A stretch of DNA of 64,000 nt from Halichondria panicea. Taxonomy: Eukaryota; Porifera; Demospongiae; Suberitida; Halichondriidae. The position numbers and the translations under genes were made by a program. The notes below the pieces were generated by a model. That model was not told where the DNA came from, did no database searches, and worked only from the letters and a program-made list of their open reading frames with translations. The DNA lies in contig NC_087381.1 in assembly GCF_963675165.1 (NCBI RefSeq), forward strand, positions 2,914,001-2,978,000. The letters are read 5' to 3'. Shown one piece after another: positions 1 to 11,578 of this stretch; positions within the stretch are counted from its first letter, which is position 1; the number at the start of each line of letters is the position of its first letter.

Positions 1-127
1 AGTATGAAGTCGGTACGCTATATACGCTACTAATATACAGCTGTACTGTATCACTGTGCGTACGCTGTATGTCATTGGGTATACACTACTGGTAGCTGTA
101 CTCGTTTATTATGACTCACTCATGCAG

Positions 128-3100
128 GCTGGTGTGGAGTGCATTATGTGCGACTTTGTGATGAAAGAACTGGAGAAACTTCTTGGAGAAAACTCTACAG
201 AGGTAGATATTGTTCAATAGATATTATAGTGCTCGTCATGTTCAAGTGTGATGTGTATCGATCCACCTGCCCAGGCTGAAATCAAGGCTGCTCTGGATAA
301 AGTGTGCAGTTATCTACCAAAAACCGTTAACAGCACGGTCAGTTACAATTATGTGTACATTTACAAGTATTTTTCCGATTGTGCTGCTAACATACATGTA
401 CAATGTTGCTCTCGTGTACTTCATCTCAATTCTGTGTTCAGTGCGTATCCCTTGTGGACAATTATCTTGATGATATTGTTAAAGCAATCGTCAATGGTGC
501 TACTCCCGACGAAGTCTGTACAGTTATTAAACTGTGCACAACCTCCGCCAAATTCTCGTCTCTCAAAGTCTCATCTCCCAAGGTTTGTTAGTGTGGTGTG
601 TCATTTATGGTTGTGCATAGTGTACTCCTATAATTATATGCTTTCTAGTACAGCATTTTGATATAATATGCATTATACCTGTATACTGTGAGTATACTAT
701 AATTATGTCATTGGGTATACGCTACTGGCAGATGCACTCAGGTCATTTGTTACTCACTCTGCAGGCCAGTGTGGAGTGCGTTCTGTGTGAGTTTGTGATA
801 AAAGAAGTGGACAGTCTTATCGGAAACAACAACACTGAGGTATACATGTAGATACAATAATGAGCGAAGGGGAAACACTAATCCCCCCACTACCTCCCCT
901 GCAGGCTGCCATCACTTCTGCTCTGGAGAAAGTGTGCAGTATTCTACCAAAAACAATCCAGACTGAGGTAAGATATGCATGCGTATACTGCCGGTCTGGT
1001 GATAAAACTTCTTGTTTTACAAAGTTTATAATAGATAGAATATGTTCTTCAACCCGTTCCGTGTTTAGGCAATGCACCTGGTCTCATAATTTATTGTAGG
1101 TGATTTTCGTATGGTGAAAATTAAAGTTTGTACTTAGAGCATTCATACAAGAATTTAAATTTTCACAATTTAAATGCGCATGAATGTTGTACATGTACAT
1201 CAGTTTTGAGCTGTACAAAATTGAGTGGTTTACATGTACATGTATATAAAAAGTTGCACCAATTGAAAGCACTCTGTGATATATCATGCCCATGAGTGCA
1301 CATACGCACACCGAGGCATAATTACTCACTATACAGAATAATGTACCTAATACTTGCCTGTAGTGTGTGTACGTGTACATATTGCAAGCCTTTCATGTGG
1401 CTTAATTTGAAATTCGAAGAATATGTCAAATTCTTCAATACAATAGTAATTAACGTCGTGTCGTGTATGTATTCTATTTCCCAGTGTGTCTCCCTTGTGG
1501 ACCAGTATGCTGATGAGATCATTCAAGCACTCGTTAGTGGACTCTCACCTGACCAAGTGTGTACTACTATTAAGCTGTGCACATCAGTCAGCAAAGTATC
1601 GTCTCCCAAGGTTGGTTAGTGTGATTTCTCTATTATGGTTACTGTGAATGAGAGATTATCGCATCAACATTTTTGGCATTTAAATTAAAAGCATTTCGTT
1701 AGCGTTATTTGGTCAAATGACGTTGTGTCTTCTGTTAGCTACTTAAGCATTTTGTAGACCCTAATTTTTGTGGAGGATTGCTAACCCAGCGAAAATTTCA
1801 CGCTATACGGTACATACATGACTGTAGTACATGTACGTGTTTGCATGTGTACACATGTTCTAGCCTAGCAACGTAATGTAGAAGCTAGTACATGTATCTT
1901 CAGTAGCCAGAGAAGGTATAGAACACGCATCACGTGCACTGCAGTAATTCACATTAACCACTCAGATTTAGACAAGGATTAGTGCATGAAAAGTGTAGAT
2001 TTTCAATTCACTGTACATAGGCCAGTGCAGTCAGGTTAGTTGCAGTCTTCTATAATAACAGTTTACAATATTGGACGTGAGCTTGCTAGATAGCGCAACA
2101 GTAGATCTACCACAAGCACCAATAACTACTCTGAAATCTAAAGATCAAGGCATCAGAGTAAACATTGTATTAATTCTATTGCCATGTGACTGATGACCCA
2201 ATACAGTGGGTACGGCACGCTATATACAGATGCACTCAGATCATTTGTTACTCACTCTGCAGGCTGGTGTGGGGTGCATTCTGTGTGAGTTTGTGATAAA
2301 AGAAGTGGACAGTCTTATCGGAAACAACAACACTGAGGTATACATGTAGATGCAATAATGAGGGAAGGGGAAACACTAATCCCCCCCACTACCTCCCCTG
2401 CAGGCTGCCATCACTTCTGCTCTGGAGAAAGTGTGCAGTATTCTACCAAAAACAATCCAGACTGAGGTAAAGATGCATGCGTATACTGCCGGTCTGGTGA
2501 TAAAACTTCTTGTTTTACAAAGTTTATAATAGATAGAATATGTTCTTCAACCCGTTCCGTGTTTAGGCAATGCACCTGGTCTCATAATTTATTGTAGGTG
2601 ATTTTTGTATGGTGAAAATTAAAGTTCGTACTTAGAGCATTCATACAAGAATTTAAATTTCACAATTTAAATGCGCATGAATGTTGTACATGTACATCAG
2701 TTTTGAGCTGTACAAAATTGAGTGGTTTACATGTACATGTATATAAAAAGTTGCACCAATTGAAAGCACTCTGTGATATATCATGCCCATGAGTGCACAT
2801 ATGCACACCGAGGCATAATTACTCACTATACAGAATAATGTACCTAATACTTGCCTGTAGTGTGTGTACGTGTACATAATGCAAACCTTTCATGTGGCTT
2901 AATTTAAAATTCGAAGAATATTCAAATTCTTCAATTGATACATTGTACAATAGTACTTAACTTCGTGTTGTGTATGTATTCTATTTCCCAGTGTGTCTCC
3001 CTTGTGGATCAGTATGCTGATGAGATTATTCAAGCACTCGTTAATGGACTCTCACCTGACCAAGTGTGTACTACTATTAAGCTGTGCACATCAGTCAGCA

Positions 3101-6100
3101 AAGTATCGTCTCCCAAGGTTGGTTAGTGTGATTTCTCTATTATGGTTACTGTGAATGAGAGATTATCGCATCAATATTTTTGGCATTTAAATTAAAAGCA
3201 TTTCGTTAGCGTTATTTGGTCAAATGACGTTGTGTCTTCTGTTAGCTACTTAAGCATTTTGTAGACCTAATTTTTGTGGAGGATTGCTAACCCAGCGAAA
3301 ATTTCACGCTATACGGTACATACATGACTGTAGTACATGTACGTGTTTGCATGTGTACACATGTTCTAGCCTAGCAACGTGATGTAGAAGCTAGTACATG
3401 TATCTTCAGTAGCCAGAGAAGGTATAGAACACGCATCACGTGCACTGCAGTAATTCACATTAACCACACAGATTTAGACAAGGATTAGTGCATGAAAAGT
3501 GTAGATTTTCAATTCACTGTACATAGGCCAGTGCAGTCAGGTTAGTTGCAGTCTTCTATAATAATAGTTTACAATATTGGATGTGAGCTTGCTAGATAGC
3601 GCAACAGTAGATCTACCACAAGCACCAATAACTACTCTGAAATCTAAAGATCAAGGCATCAGAGTAAACATTGTATTAATTCTATTGCCATGTGACTGAT
3701 GACCCAATACAGTGGGTACGGCACGCTATATACAGATGCACTCAGATCATTTGTTACTCACTCTGCAGGCTGGTGTGGGGTGCATTCTGTGTGAGTTTGT
3801 GATAAAAGAAGTGGACAGTCTTATCGGAAACAACAACACTGAGGTATACATGTAGATGCAATAATGAGGGAAGGGGAAACACTATATTCCCCCCACCACC
3901 TCCCCTGCAGGCTGCCATCACTTCTGCTCTGGAGAAAGTGTGCAGTATTCTACCAAAAACAATCCAGACTGAGGTAAGATATGCATGCGTATACTGCCGG
4001 TCAGGTGATAAAACTTCTTGTTTTACAAAGTTTATAATAGATAGAATATGTTCTTCAACCCGTTCCGTGTTTAGGCAATGCACCTGGTCTCATAATTTAT
4101 TGTAGGTGATTTTCGTATGGTGAAAATTAAAGTTCGTACTTAGAGCATTCATACAAGAATTTAAATTTTCACAATTTAAATGCGCATGAATGTTGTACAT
4201 GTACATCAGTTTTGAGCTTTACAAAATTGAGTGGTTTACATGTACATGTATATAAAAAGTTGCACCAATTGAAAGCACTCTGTGATATATCATGCCCATG
4301 AGTGCACATATGCACACCGAGGCATAATTACTCACTATACAGAATAATGTACCTAATACTTGCCTGTAGTGTGTGTACGTGTACATAATGCAAACCTTTC
4401 ATGTGGCTTAATTTAAAATTCGAAGAATACTTCAAATTCTTCAATTGATACATTGTACAATAGTACTTAACTTCGTGTTGTGTATGTATTCTATTTCCCA
4501 GTGTGTCTCCCTTGTGGATCAGTATGCTGATGAGATTATTCAAGCACTCGTTAATGGACTCTCACCTGACCAAGTGTGTACTACTATTAAGCTGTGCACA
4601 TCAGTCAGCAAAGTATCGTCTCCCAAGGTTGGTTAGTGTGATTTCTCTATTATGGTTACTGTGAATGAGAGATTACCGCATCAATATTTTTGGCATTTAA
4701 ATTAAAAGCATTTCGTTAGCGTTATTTGGTCAAATGACGTTGTGTCTTCTGTTAGCTACTTAAGCATTTTGTAGACCTAATTTTTGTGGAGGATTGCTAA
4801 CCCAGCGAAAATTTCACGCTATACGGTACATACATGACTGTAGTACATGTACGTGTTTGCATGTGTACACATGTTCTAGCCTAGCAACGTGATGTAGAAG
4901 CTAGTACATGTATCTTCAGTAGCCAGAGAAGGTATAGAACACGCATCACGTGCACTGCAGTAATCCACATTAACCACACAGATTTAGACAAGGATTAGTG
5001 CATGAAAAGTGTAGATTTTCAATTCACTGTACATAGGCCAGTGCAGTCAGGTTAGTTGCAGTCTTCTATAACAGTTTACAATATTGGATGTGAGCTTGCT
5101 AGATAGCGCAACAGTAGATCTACCACAAGCACCAATAACTACTCTGAAATTTAAAGGTCAAGGCATCAGAGTAAACATTGTATTAATTCTATTGCCATGT
5201 GACTGATGACCCAATACAGTGGGTACGGCACGCTATATACAGATGCACTCAGATCATTTGTTACTCACTCTGCAGGCTGGTGTGGGGTGCATTCTGTGTG
5301 AGTTTGTGATAAAAGAAGTGGACAGTCTTATCGGAAACAACAACACTGAGGTATACATATAGATACAATAATGAGGGAAGGGGAAACACTAATCCCCCCC
5401 CCCACTACCTCCCCTGTAGGCTGCCATCACTTCTGCTCTGGAGAAAGTGTGCAGTATTCTACCCAAAACAATCCAGACTGAGGTAAGATGGTGCATGTGT
5501 GAACTACGTACATGGTGTTACCTATAATTATTATAATTATACATGACTGTAGTCTCTGCACAAATAAACTTACATGTACCTTTTGACCAGTTAGGTGGCA
5601 AACTGCCTGTCTTATTAGGTACACGTTTTTCAACCGACTTCATGCTTAGACACTTGGTTTTGTACCATATACATGTATAGTGGATAATTTTCTTATTTAA
5701 ACCATTCACTCGCCACTCGCCTTGTAAAGTTCAAATGCGTACACAGGTTACATGTACATCACCATTATTTTTTGAGCCGCACAAATTTGTCTCAAGTACA
5801 AAATTTACGTGTACATGTACAGGTATGTATTTGAAAATGTATGCCAAATACGGAAGTCTAGTATCAATTCCAGACAATAGTAATTAACGTCGTGTCGTGT
5901 ATGTATTCTATTTCCCAGTGTGTCTCCCTTGTGGACCAGTATGCTGATGAGATCATTCAAGCACTCGTTGATGGACTCTCACCTGACCAAGTGTGTACTA
6001 CTATTAAGCTGTGCACATCAGTCAGCAAAGTATCGTCTCCCAAGGTACATGTACATGTAATACTGCAATACTTCAAGCGTCACTATCCTGACCTGTACGA

Positions 6101-9100
6101 ATATTTGATACGAAAATTTGCACCAACGAAAATTATACCCTGTATAAGATTAGACATGGAGGTGCTTAGAGAAAGTCAAACTGCTATAATTATTATTATA
6201 CATGTATGTAACGAACGGTGAACCTGGGTTTATGAATGTACATGTTTTACTGAAGTGTTGTTGGTGATCCCTGATTGTAGGCTAGTGCCACGTGTGTGTT
6301 ATGTGAGTTTGCTATGAAAGAACTGGACAGTCTTCTTGAGAAAAACTCTACCGAGGTACACCTTTAGTTTCAGTATGGTGCATATGACTTCTCACTCACT
6401 TGTAAATGACATCTTTTTCTTCAGACTGAAATTGAGCAGGCTCTTGAAAAAGTGTGCAGTATTCTACCAGCCACCATACAGTCTGAGGTACGTACACTGT
6501 ACATGTATTGACATTAGTACAACAGCCATGAACTTGTGACTCTCTGCACAGTGCAAGACATTTATGACGCTCTATACTCCGGATATTATTGCTGCCCTTG
6601 AGCAAGAACTTGATCCGAAAACAGTCTGCACTGCTATTAAATTATGTACTAACTCTGCTGTCAGAGTAACGTCTCCCAAGGTGGGTTCAAGTTGGGTTCA
6701 AGTTGCTGTACTTATAAGCAGGTGCAAGAGTACATGATACTCATAAAATAATTGTTGTACATTTATAATGTACATGTATGTTTTCACGGTACAACCATGC
6801 GTACATGTATTTGTATTTGTTTAAGGCTACCATATAGCGGGTAATTTTCGGGGGACAAAATATTCGTGGTTGAGCAGTATTTAGTCATTTATTTTCGTGG
6901 TTGCTGCTTGCACTGCAGGTACAAGGTTAGCCTCCTTCACCGGCCTTCATAGAAAAGAAGGCCTGCTATCGACTGAGAATTATTGGATATTTTTCCCCGT
7001 AAAATTTCCTATAATACTGCAGAGAAAATATCCTAAAAGTCATGCAGAGCTATATAGCTAGTTAGCTAGAGACAGAGCTGTGTAGGTTTGTTGTACAGCT
7101 ATTTTCTTCCGGTAGCAGTAGTTAGTAGACTTTCACCAAAGTTAGTGTTAAATGGGCGTGGCCTGTCTATATAGGCTCTTGTCAGCTTTCACTCCGTTCA
7201 GACGATCGTTATCCACATTGTAGCAGGCTGTGAGTCCTTTGTTAACATAGCAGGCTAAGGGTAGCTATCAGAGAATGCTATCCGATGGGCTAGAAACCTT
7301 CAATCAAAGTTTCTATCTACTTCCTTCAATCCACTACTTCCGTTTGTTGTGATGTCATTATTTTACTGAGCATATACGATATTATCCAAATCCATTAGCG
7401 CATGCGCAAGCAGTCGATACCAGGCCCACTTCTCTAAGTGAAGTGCGGCCTGGGATCGAGGCTAGTACAAGGTAGGCAAGGTCGCTTCATTCATGGGTAA
7501 AATATTCGTGGTCATAGCTCCAACCATGAAAACCATGAATATGTTGTCCCCGAAAATTACCAACTACATGTACATGTAGTACAATGGACATGTATGTAGC
7601 TGATTTGCCAAATCAAAGCAATGTGTTTGTGTAATTATGTAGTTACACTGTACATGTTACGTACACGTATAACCAGTTTAACGTTGTATTGGAGTAACTG
7701 CTGTGTTGTCTTTAGGCTGGACCGTTGTGTGTTATCTGTGAGTATGTCATTGAAAAACTGGTCTCCTTGATAAATGGAAACATAACTGAGGTAAATGTAC
7801 ATGTAGATATACACACTTTTAGGGACATGTTACTGGAATGTTTGTCGAGGTTTCATTTGGGTGGAGCCTCGCTGCCATTCAACACATCACATACAGTTTT
7901 GTCACTTTTTATGTGTGCCTGTTATACTTTTTGCTGTGCGTGTAGGCTGCCATTGAGAAGGCTCTGGATGAAGTGTGTTCTGTGTTGCCTTCCAGTATTA
8001 AGGATGAAGTGAGTGAGGGACTCTAGTATATGAACTGTGTTATATGTACATGTACATGTATAAGCCCCTTGGTCTATTTAGTAAATCTTTTATTCGAGGC
8101 CTTTCTGATTATTGGACGTGTCCACACAACTCCCACCCACAACACACCCTCCCTCCATACCCCTCACATGCCCACCCACACACACAGTGCGTCACGTTTG
8201 TTGACAAGTACGCTCCCGAGATAGTGACTCTGCTACTGGATGGTGCAGCAACCAAGGCAATCTGTACCCTCCTCCACCTGTGCCTCTTTGAACAGCAACC
8301 ACTCGTCAAGAATCCTAAAGCAGGTACCCACCCACTGAAGTTTACTGGCCGTGATCACATACCACCTCATTTTTAACATTGCTACGCACATTGTATATAT
8401 ACAGTAGCGGTCAAAATGCAAGTACCCGTTCCGTTTACGTAGTACGTCCATAGTACGTTCAAAGCAGTATCAAAAGCGTTGAATTTACCGTACCGCTGCT
8501 AATTACCGTTGCACGTTGCAAGTACGTTTGCAGAAAAGTTTTAGAAAACGAACAAGAGGCAATCCTAGTCATCTCGAGTAGTCTAGCTACTTAGCTATGC
8601 TATGGCTATGTCTAGCTGTAAGTCTAGCTCTAGATCTACAACAAAGACATAAAACGCACCATTCACAAGTTCTTTAACCTTCTCATCAAAAAGGATGTCT
8701 GCAGTCTCTATAGAGTCCTATCTCTGTTCTACAAGGTTAGAAAACGCTAGCTAGCTAGCTATAATATCCAACAGCTAACTGCTGCAAAAGTTCTAGCTAG
8801 CTAGCTGCGTGCAGAGCTGCATGGGTGTGGCCGAACGAAAATTTAACAACAGTTGATTAGAAAAAAAATGCAACGGTACATAGCGTATTTTTAGCGTTTA
8901 TTTTACAACGTACCAGCGTACTACGGACGTACTACGTAAACAGAACGGGTACTTTTTTTGACCGCTACTGTACATTGTAGTTTACCGTGTAGCGGGTAAT
9001 TTTCGTGGGCAAGCTGACCTCAACGAATAATTTACCCACAAACACCTAGGCGTAGTTTACCGGAACACATCCAATGACTGAAAATGTACCTTATAATTAT

Positions 9101-10616
9101 AATACAAACATGTACATTGTACATGCATGCGCACACCTTGATATACTGCACTTGTTAGGCCCCACTTCAAATTTTTCCCTGAGCAATTGAATGATCTTTG
9201 ATTGTGTACTTAGTAGTAACCTACTGTACATGTACATGTATGTTCTGTGTGAGTAATTATATTTATAGCAACTGTATTATCATGTGACATCTTCGTTATT
9301 TGTATTGCAGCCACGGAGTGTGATGTTTGCAAGTTCACCATTAACTCCGTTAAGTCTCTGATCGACTCCAATTCTTCTGAGGTAAGCGTGATTGGCAATT
9401 TCCATACTGGTGGGTGGTCGTTTTCCATGCTACAACATGTACATGTATGTATAATAACGTACCAAGAAATTCACATTTTCTAATCGCTTTATGTTATACA
9501 TGTACATGTACATGTTGCAGACATGTTGTTTTGCCAAAATTGGGTTTAGGAAACAGAACTCTTTAGTCTGTATTTGTCATGTTATTGCATGGGAATGTGG
9601 GAATGGCTTATGCATACCAACAGGTGCACTATACCTTCAGTTTGTATTCACCCCCCCCCCCTCACACACACACACACAGAAAACAGTGGAGGGGGCACTA
9701 GAGAAGGCTTGCTCGCTGCTTCCCAAAGAGATCTCTGGAGAGGTGAGATAATTATGTGCATGTACATGTACATAGCATAGCATCGCTTTATCATTAAAAT
9801 AATTTTTTAGACTTAATTGATGTGGTTATAATTATTGCCTAGAAAACATTTATTTTAGCTACTTGTACATGTACAGCATAATTATAGTGCAAGTGTACAT
9901 GTACATGCACCTACCCACCACGTAATGAAAACACATTATCAGTATAATTATTCATGGTTTAATTTAATGACTGGATTGTCTGTCTGTGCAGTGTGAAGGC
10001 ATAGTGCAGGAGTATGGAGCTCCCATCATCCAACTGTTGGACAATGAGATCGACGCAACAAAGCTGTGTGAAGTGAGTTAGTACAGAGTTGAGTTACATG
10101 TACATGTAGCTTACTCTACTTCCATTTATACAAATGAAAGCACCCCAGGTGCTGATGCCTCGGTGAAGATGCCAAAGCTACATAACATATAGCTTAATTT
10201 TATACACACAATGAACATTTTCTGCATGCAAACTCAAAGAGTGGGTAATGATCGACCATGATTGTTGTTAAAAAGGATTGATGCCAAAGTTCAAATCTAA
10301 AATTAATGGCTGCCATCAGCAGAGCCTTGCAGCTCTTTTCTCACTCCTACAGCTACCAATAGCTAGCGTTCTAGTGCAGAGCTAACTACTAAGTAGAGTA
10401 GCAACACTCGGTAAACAAGTTTGGCTACGTGCTCTTCTGAAAAGGCTGCAATGGTATTCCAAGTAAGCAAAACTAGGCATAACTCGAGAACGAAGCATTA
10501 TTTTGCAAATCCATGAATTAAAATCCAAGAAAACATGACTAGAAGCCTATAGAAACTCTTACTTACACTTCATTGATCCTTGAGCAGCTGTAGCAGTCTA
10601 CACACACAGGCAGACA

Positions 10617-10657
<41 letters not shown>

Positions 10658-11372
10658 CCGTATACCTCGCTTGCGCATGCGCACCAAGGCATAATAAGAC
10701 TTTGCTTGTATTGTACTGCATGGGAACATGTACATGTACATCTACATATGCATACCGTATAGCGCGAAATTTTCGCTGATTTCGTGGGTTAGCAATCCTA
10801 CACAAAAATTAAGTCCATGAAAATTGTTCTTTAATTAGAATTATCTGCTATAACGTGACAAAGATTAAAGGCGTGGCTTCCGGTAAGCAGTCATTCCACG
10901 AACATTATGCTTAAATTAGAGGCCATTCCACGAAATATAAGTGCCTCGAAAATTTTGCGCTATACGGTAGTTGCCACGAAAATGTTTCTTCGATTCACCA
11001 AGGAATGCAATCTGATAGTGGCTGTTGCATGGATACTACTGCATAAATATACTATAGAGTCTTTTATTTTTTGTTGTTACGCTACATTTACTTCATGAAA
11101 AAATCTCACACAATTTGCTGACTCAGCATATTCGACATAATTTTAGAGGCACTGTAGAAGGTGTGTAATGTAGTATAATAATTATATTATATCATAGTTG
11201 GCCTTTCTTCATTGGTGGCCGGTGGCCGTTAAGAGGGGTTCCACTTCAACGTGTGTACTTAATGTGTTTGTACCCTCTGCAGGACGTTAAGCTGTGCAAG
11301 AAGAGCAACAAGAAAGCTGTCAACTTGCTCATGAAGCCGTGGCTCAAAATGGCTCGAGCCAGACAGCTCTAA
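128..11372 (+). CDS. Multi-saposin (saposin B-type) precursor, 3' part of gene
   Basis: Secreted or lysosomal precursor of the prosaposin type, normally cut into small sphingolipid-binding proteins. Exons (all GT-AG): 128-202, 275-337, 442-582; 765-839, 905-967, 1485-1610; 2263-2337, 2404-2466, 2992-3117; 3769-3843, 3911-3973, 4502-4627; 5276-5350, 5420-5482, 5919-6044; 6281-6355, 6425-6487, 6552-6680; 7716-7790, 7946-8008, 8188-8323; 9311-9381, 9680-9742, 9992-10072; 11283-11372. They sum to 727 codons including stop TAA at 11370. Each trio encodes one saposin-B domain with six cysteines: CxxC in the first exon, VCS in the second, and C, VC(T), KLC in the third. The eighth domain's third exon is split again before DVKLC. 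An N-x-S/T site sits at the end of the first exon of every domain. The start codon and signal peptide lie before the window. No saposin-A domain is seen at the C-terminus, which ends in a basic tail. Confidence 0.9.
765..5482 (+). repeat. Tandem ~1.5 kb duplications carrying saposin domains 2-5
   Basis: The first exons of domains 2, 3, 4 and 5 start at 765, 2263, 3769 and 5276, a period of 1498 to 1507 bases. Exons, introns and inter-domain DNA of the units starting at 765, 2263 and 3769 are almost identical, with differences of a few bases and short indels. The fourth unit matches through its second exon (to 5482), then its intron (5483-5918) is unrelated to the others, while its third exon (5919-6044) is again nearly identical. 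This is a young tandem duplication of a whole three-exon saposin module. Confidence 0.93.
6831..7563. repeat. Inverted-repeat element in a saposin intron (AGCGGGTAATTTTCG family)
   Basis: The left end reads ATAGCGGGTAATTTTCG and the right end GTCCCCGAAAATTAC, an imperfect inverted pair with TATTCGTGGT also inverted inside. The family recurs at 8986, 42641, 43421 and 43726. The right end lacks the usual CCGCTATA tail, so this copy is degraded. No coding sequence is seen inside. Confidence 0.5.
8402..8970. mobile_element. MITE with CAGTAGCGGTCA termini and TA target duplication
   Basis: Terminal inverted repeats start CAGTAGCGGTCAAAA at 8402 and end TTTTGACCGCTACTG at 8970. They continue inward for about 50 bases with matching GTACCCGTTC/GAACGGGTAC and ACGTAGTACGTCC/GGACGTACTACGT blocks. 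TA flanks both ends, as expected for Tc1/mariner-type insertion. No transposase is encoded, so it is non-autonomous. It lies in the saposin intron between 8323 and 9311. Confidence 0.8.
10263..10690 (+). repeat. Interspersed ~400-bp repeat, copy 1
   Basis: This shares blocks in the same order with 40958-41320 and 52440-52815: AATTAATGGCTGC, AGCAAAACTAG, CATAACTCGAGAA, TTTTGCAAATCCA, a CA-rich tract, then a CCTCGCTTGCGCATGCG stretch followed by GGCATAAT. No open frame is conserved. A partial copy of the distal end is at 48605-48700. It is probably a non-autonomous retroelement or MITE; the class is unknown. Confidence 0.6.
10617..10654 (+). repeat. (CA)n microsatellite
   Basis: Pure CA dinucleotide run inside the interspersed repeat, within the last large saposin intron. 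Other short CA/GT runs are at 8175-8186, 9663-9678, 15508-15524, 23979-23994 and 24065-24085, several of them next to splice acceptors. Confidence 0.9.
10754..10968. mobile_element. MITE with ACCGTATAGCGCGAAATTTTCG termini
   Basis: The left end begins ACCGTATAGCGCGAAATTTT and the right end finishes with its inverse, AAAATTTTGCGCTATACGGT. Inside are further inverted CACGAA/TTCGTGG blocks. It belongs to the same family as 47055-47271, and a fragment is at 1778-1808 and in the duplicated saposin units. No coding potential is seen. Confidence 0.75.
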
Positions 11373-11545
11373 CTCTAGCAATTTAAAAAGAACTTTAATT
11401 ACATGAACCCCATTGCTGCAGTTACATGTATAGTATTATTAACGTATGTGCGTGAACTTTTTTATAGTAAGTTATTGTCTCCAATTAACATGATAAGAAG
11501 TGTTGTTAATTAGTTCACACAGATCTAGATGTACACAATTTAAAT

Positions 11546-11551
11546 AATAAA
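11546..11551 (+). terminator. Polyadenylation signal AATAAA of the saposin gene
   Basis: AATAAA lies 174 bases after the saposin stop codon and only 28 bases before the stop codon of the convergent membrane-protein gene, so the two 3' UTRs probably overlap. Confidence 0.6.
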
Positions 11552-11578
11552 CTCTCTTGTGGTATAATAATAAGAAAT

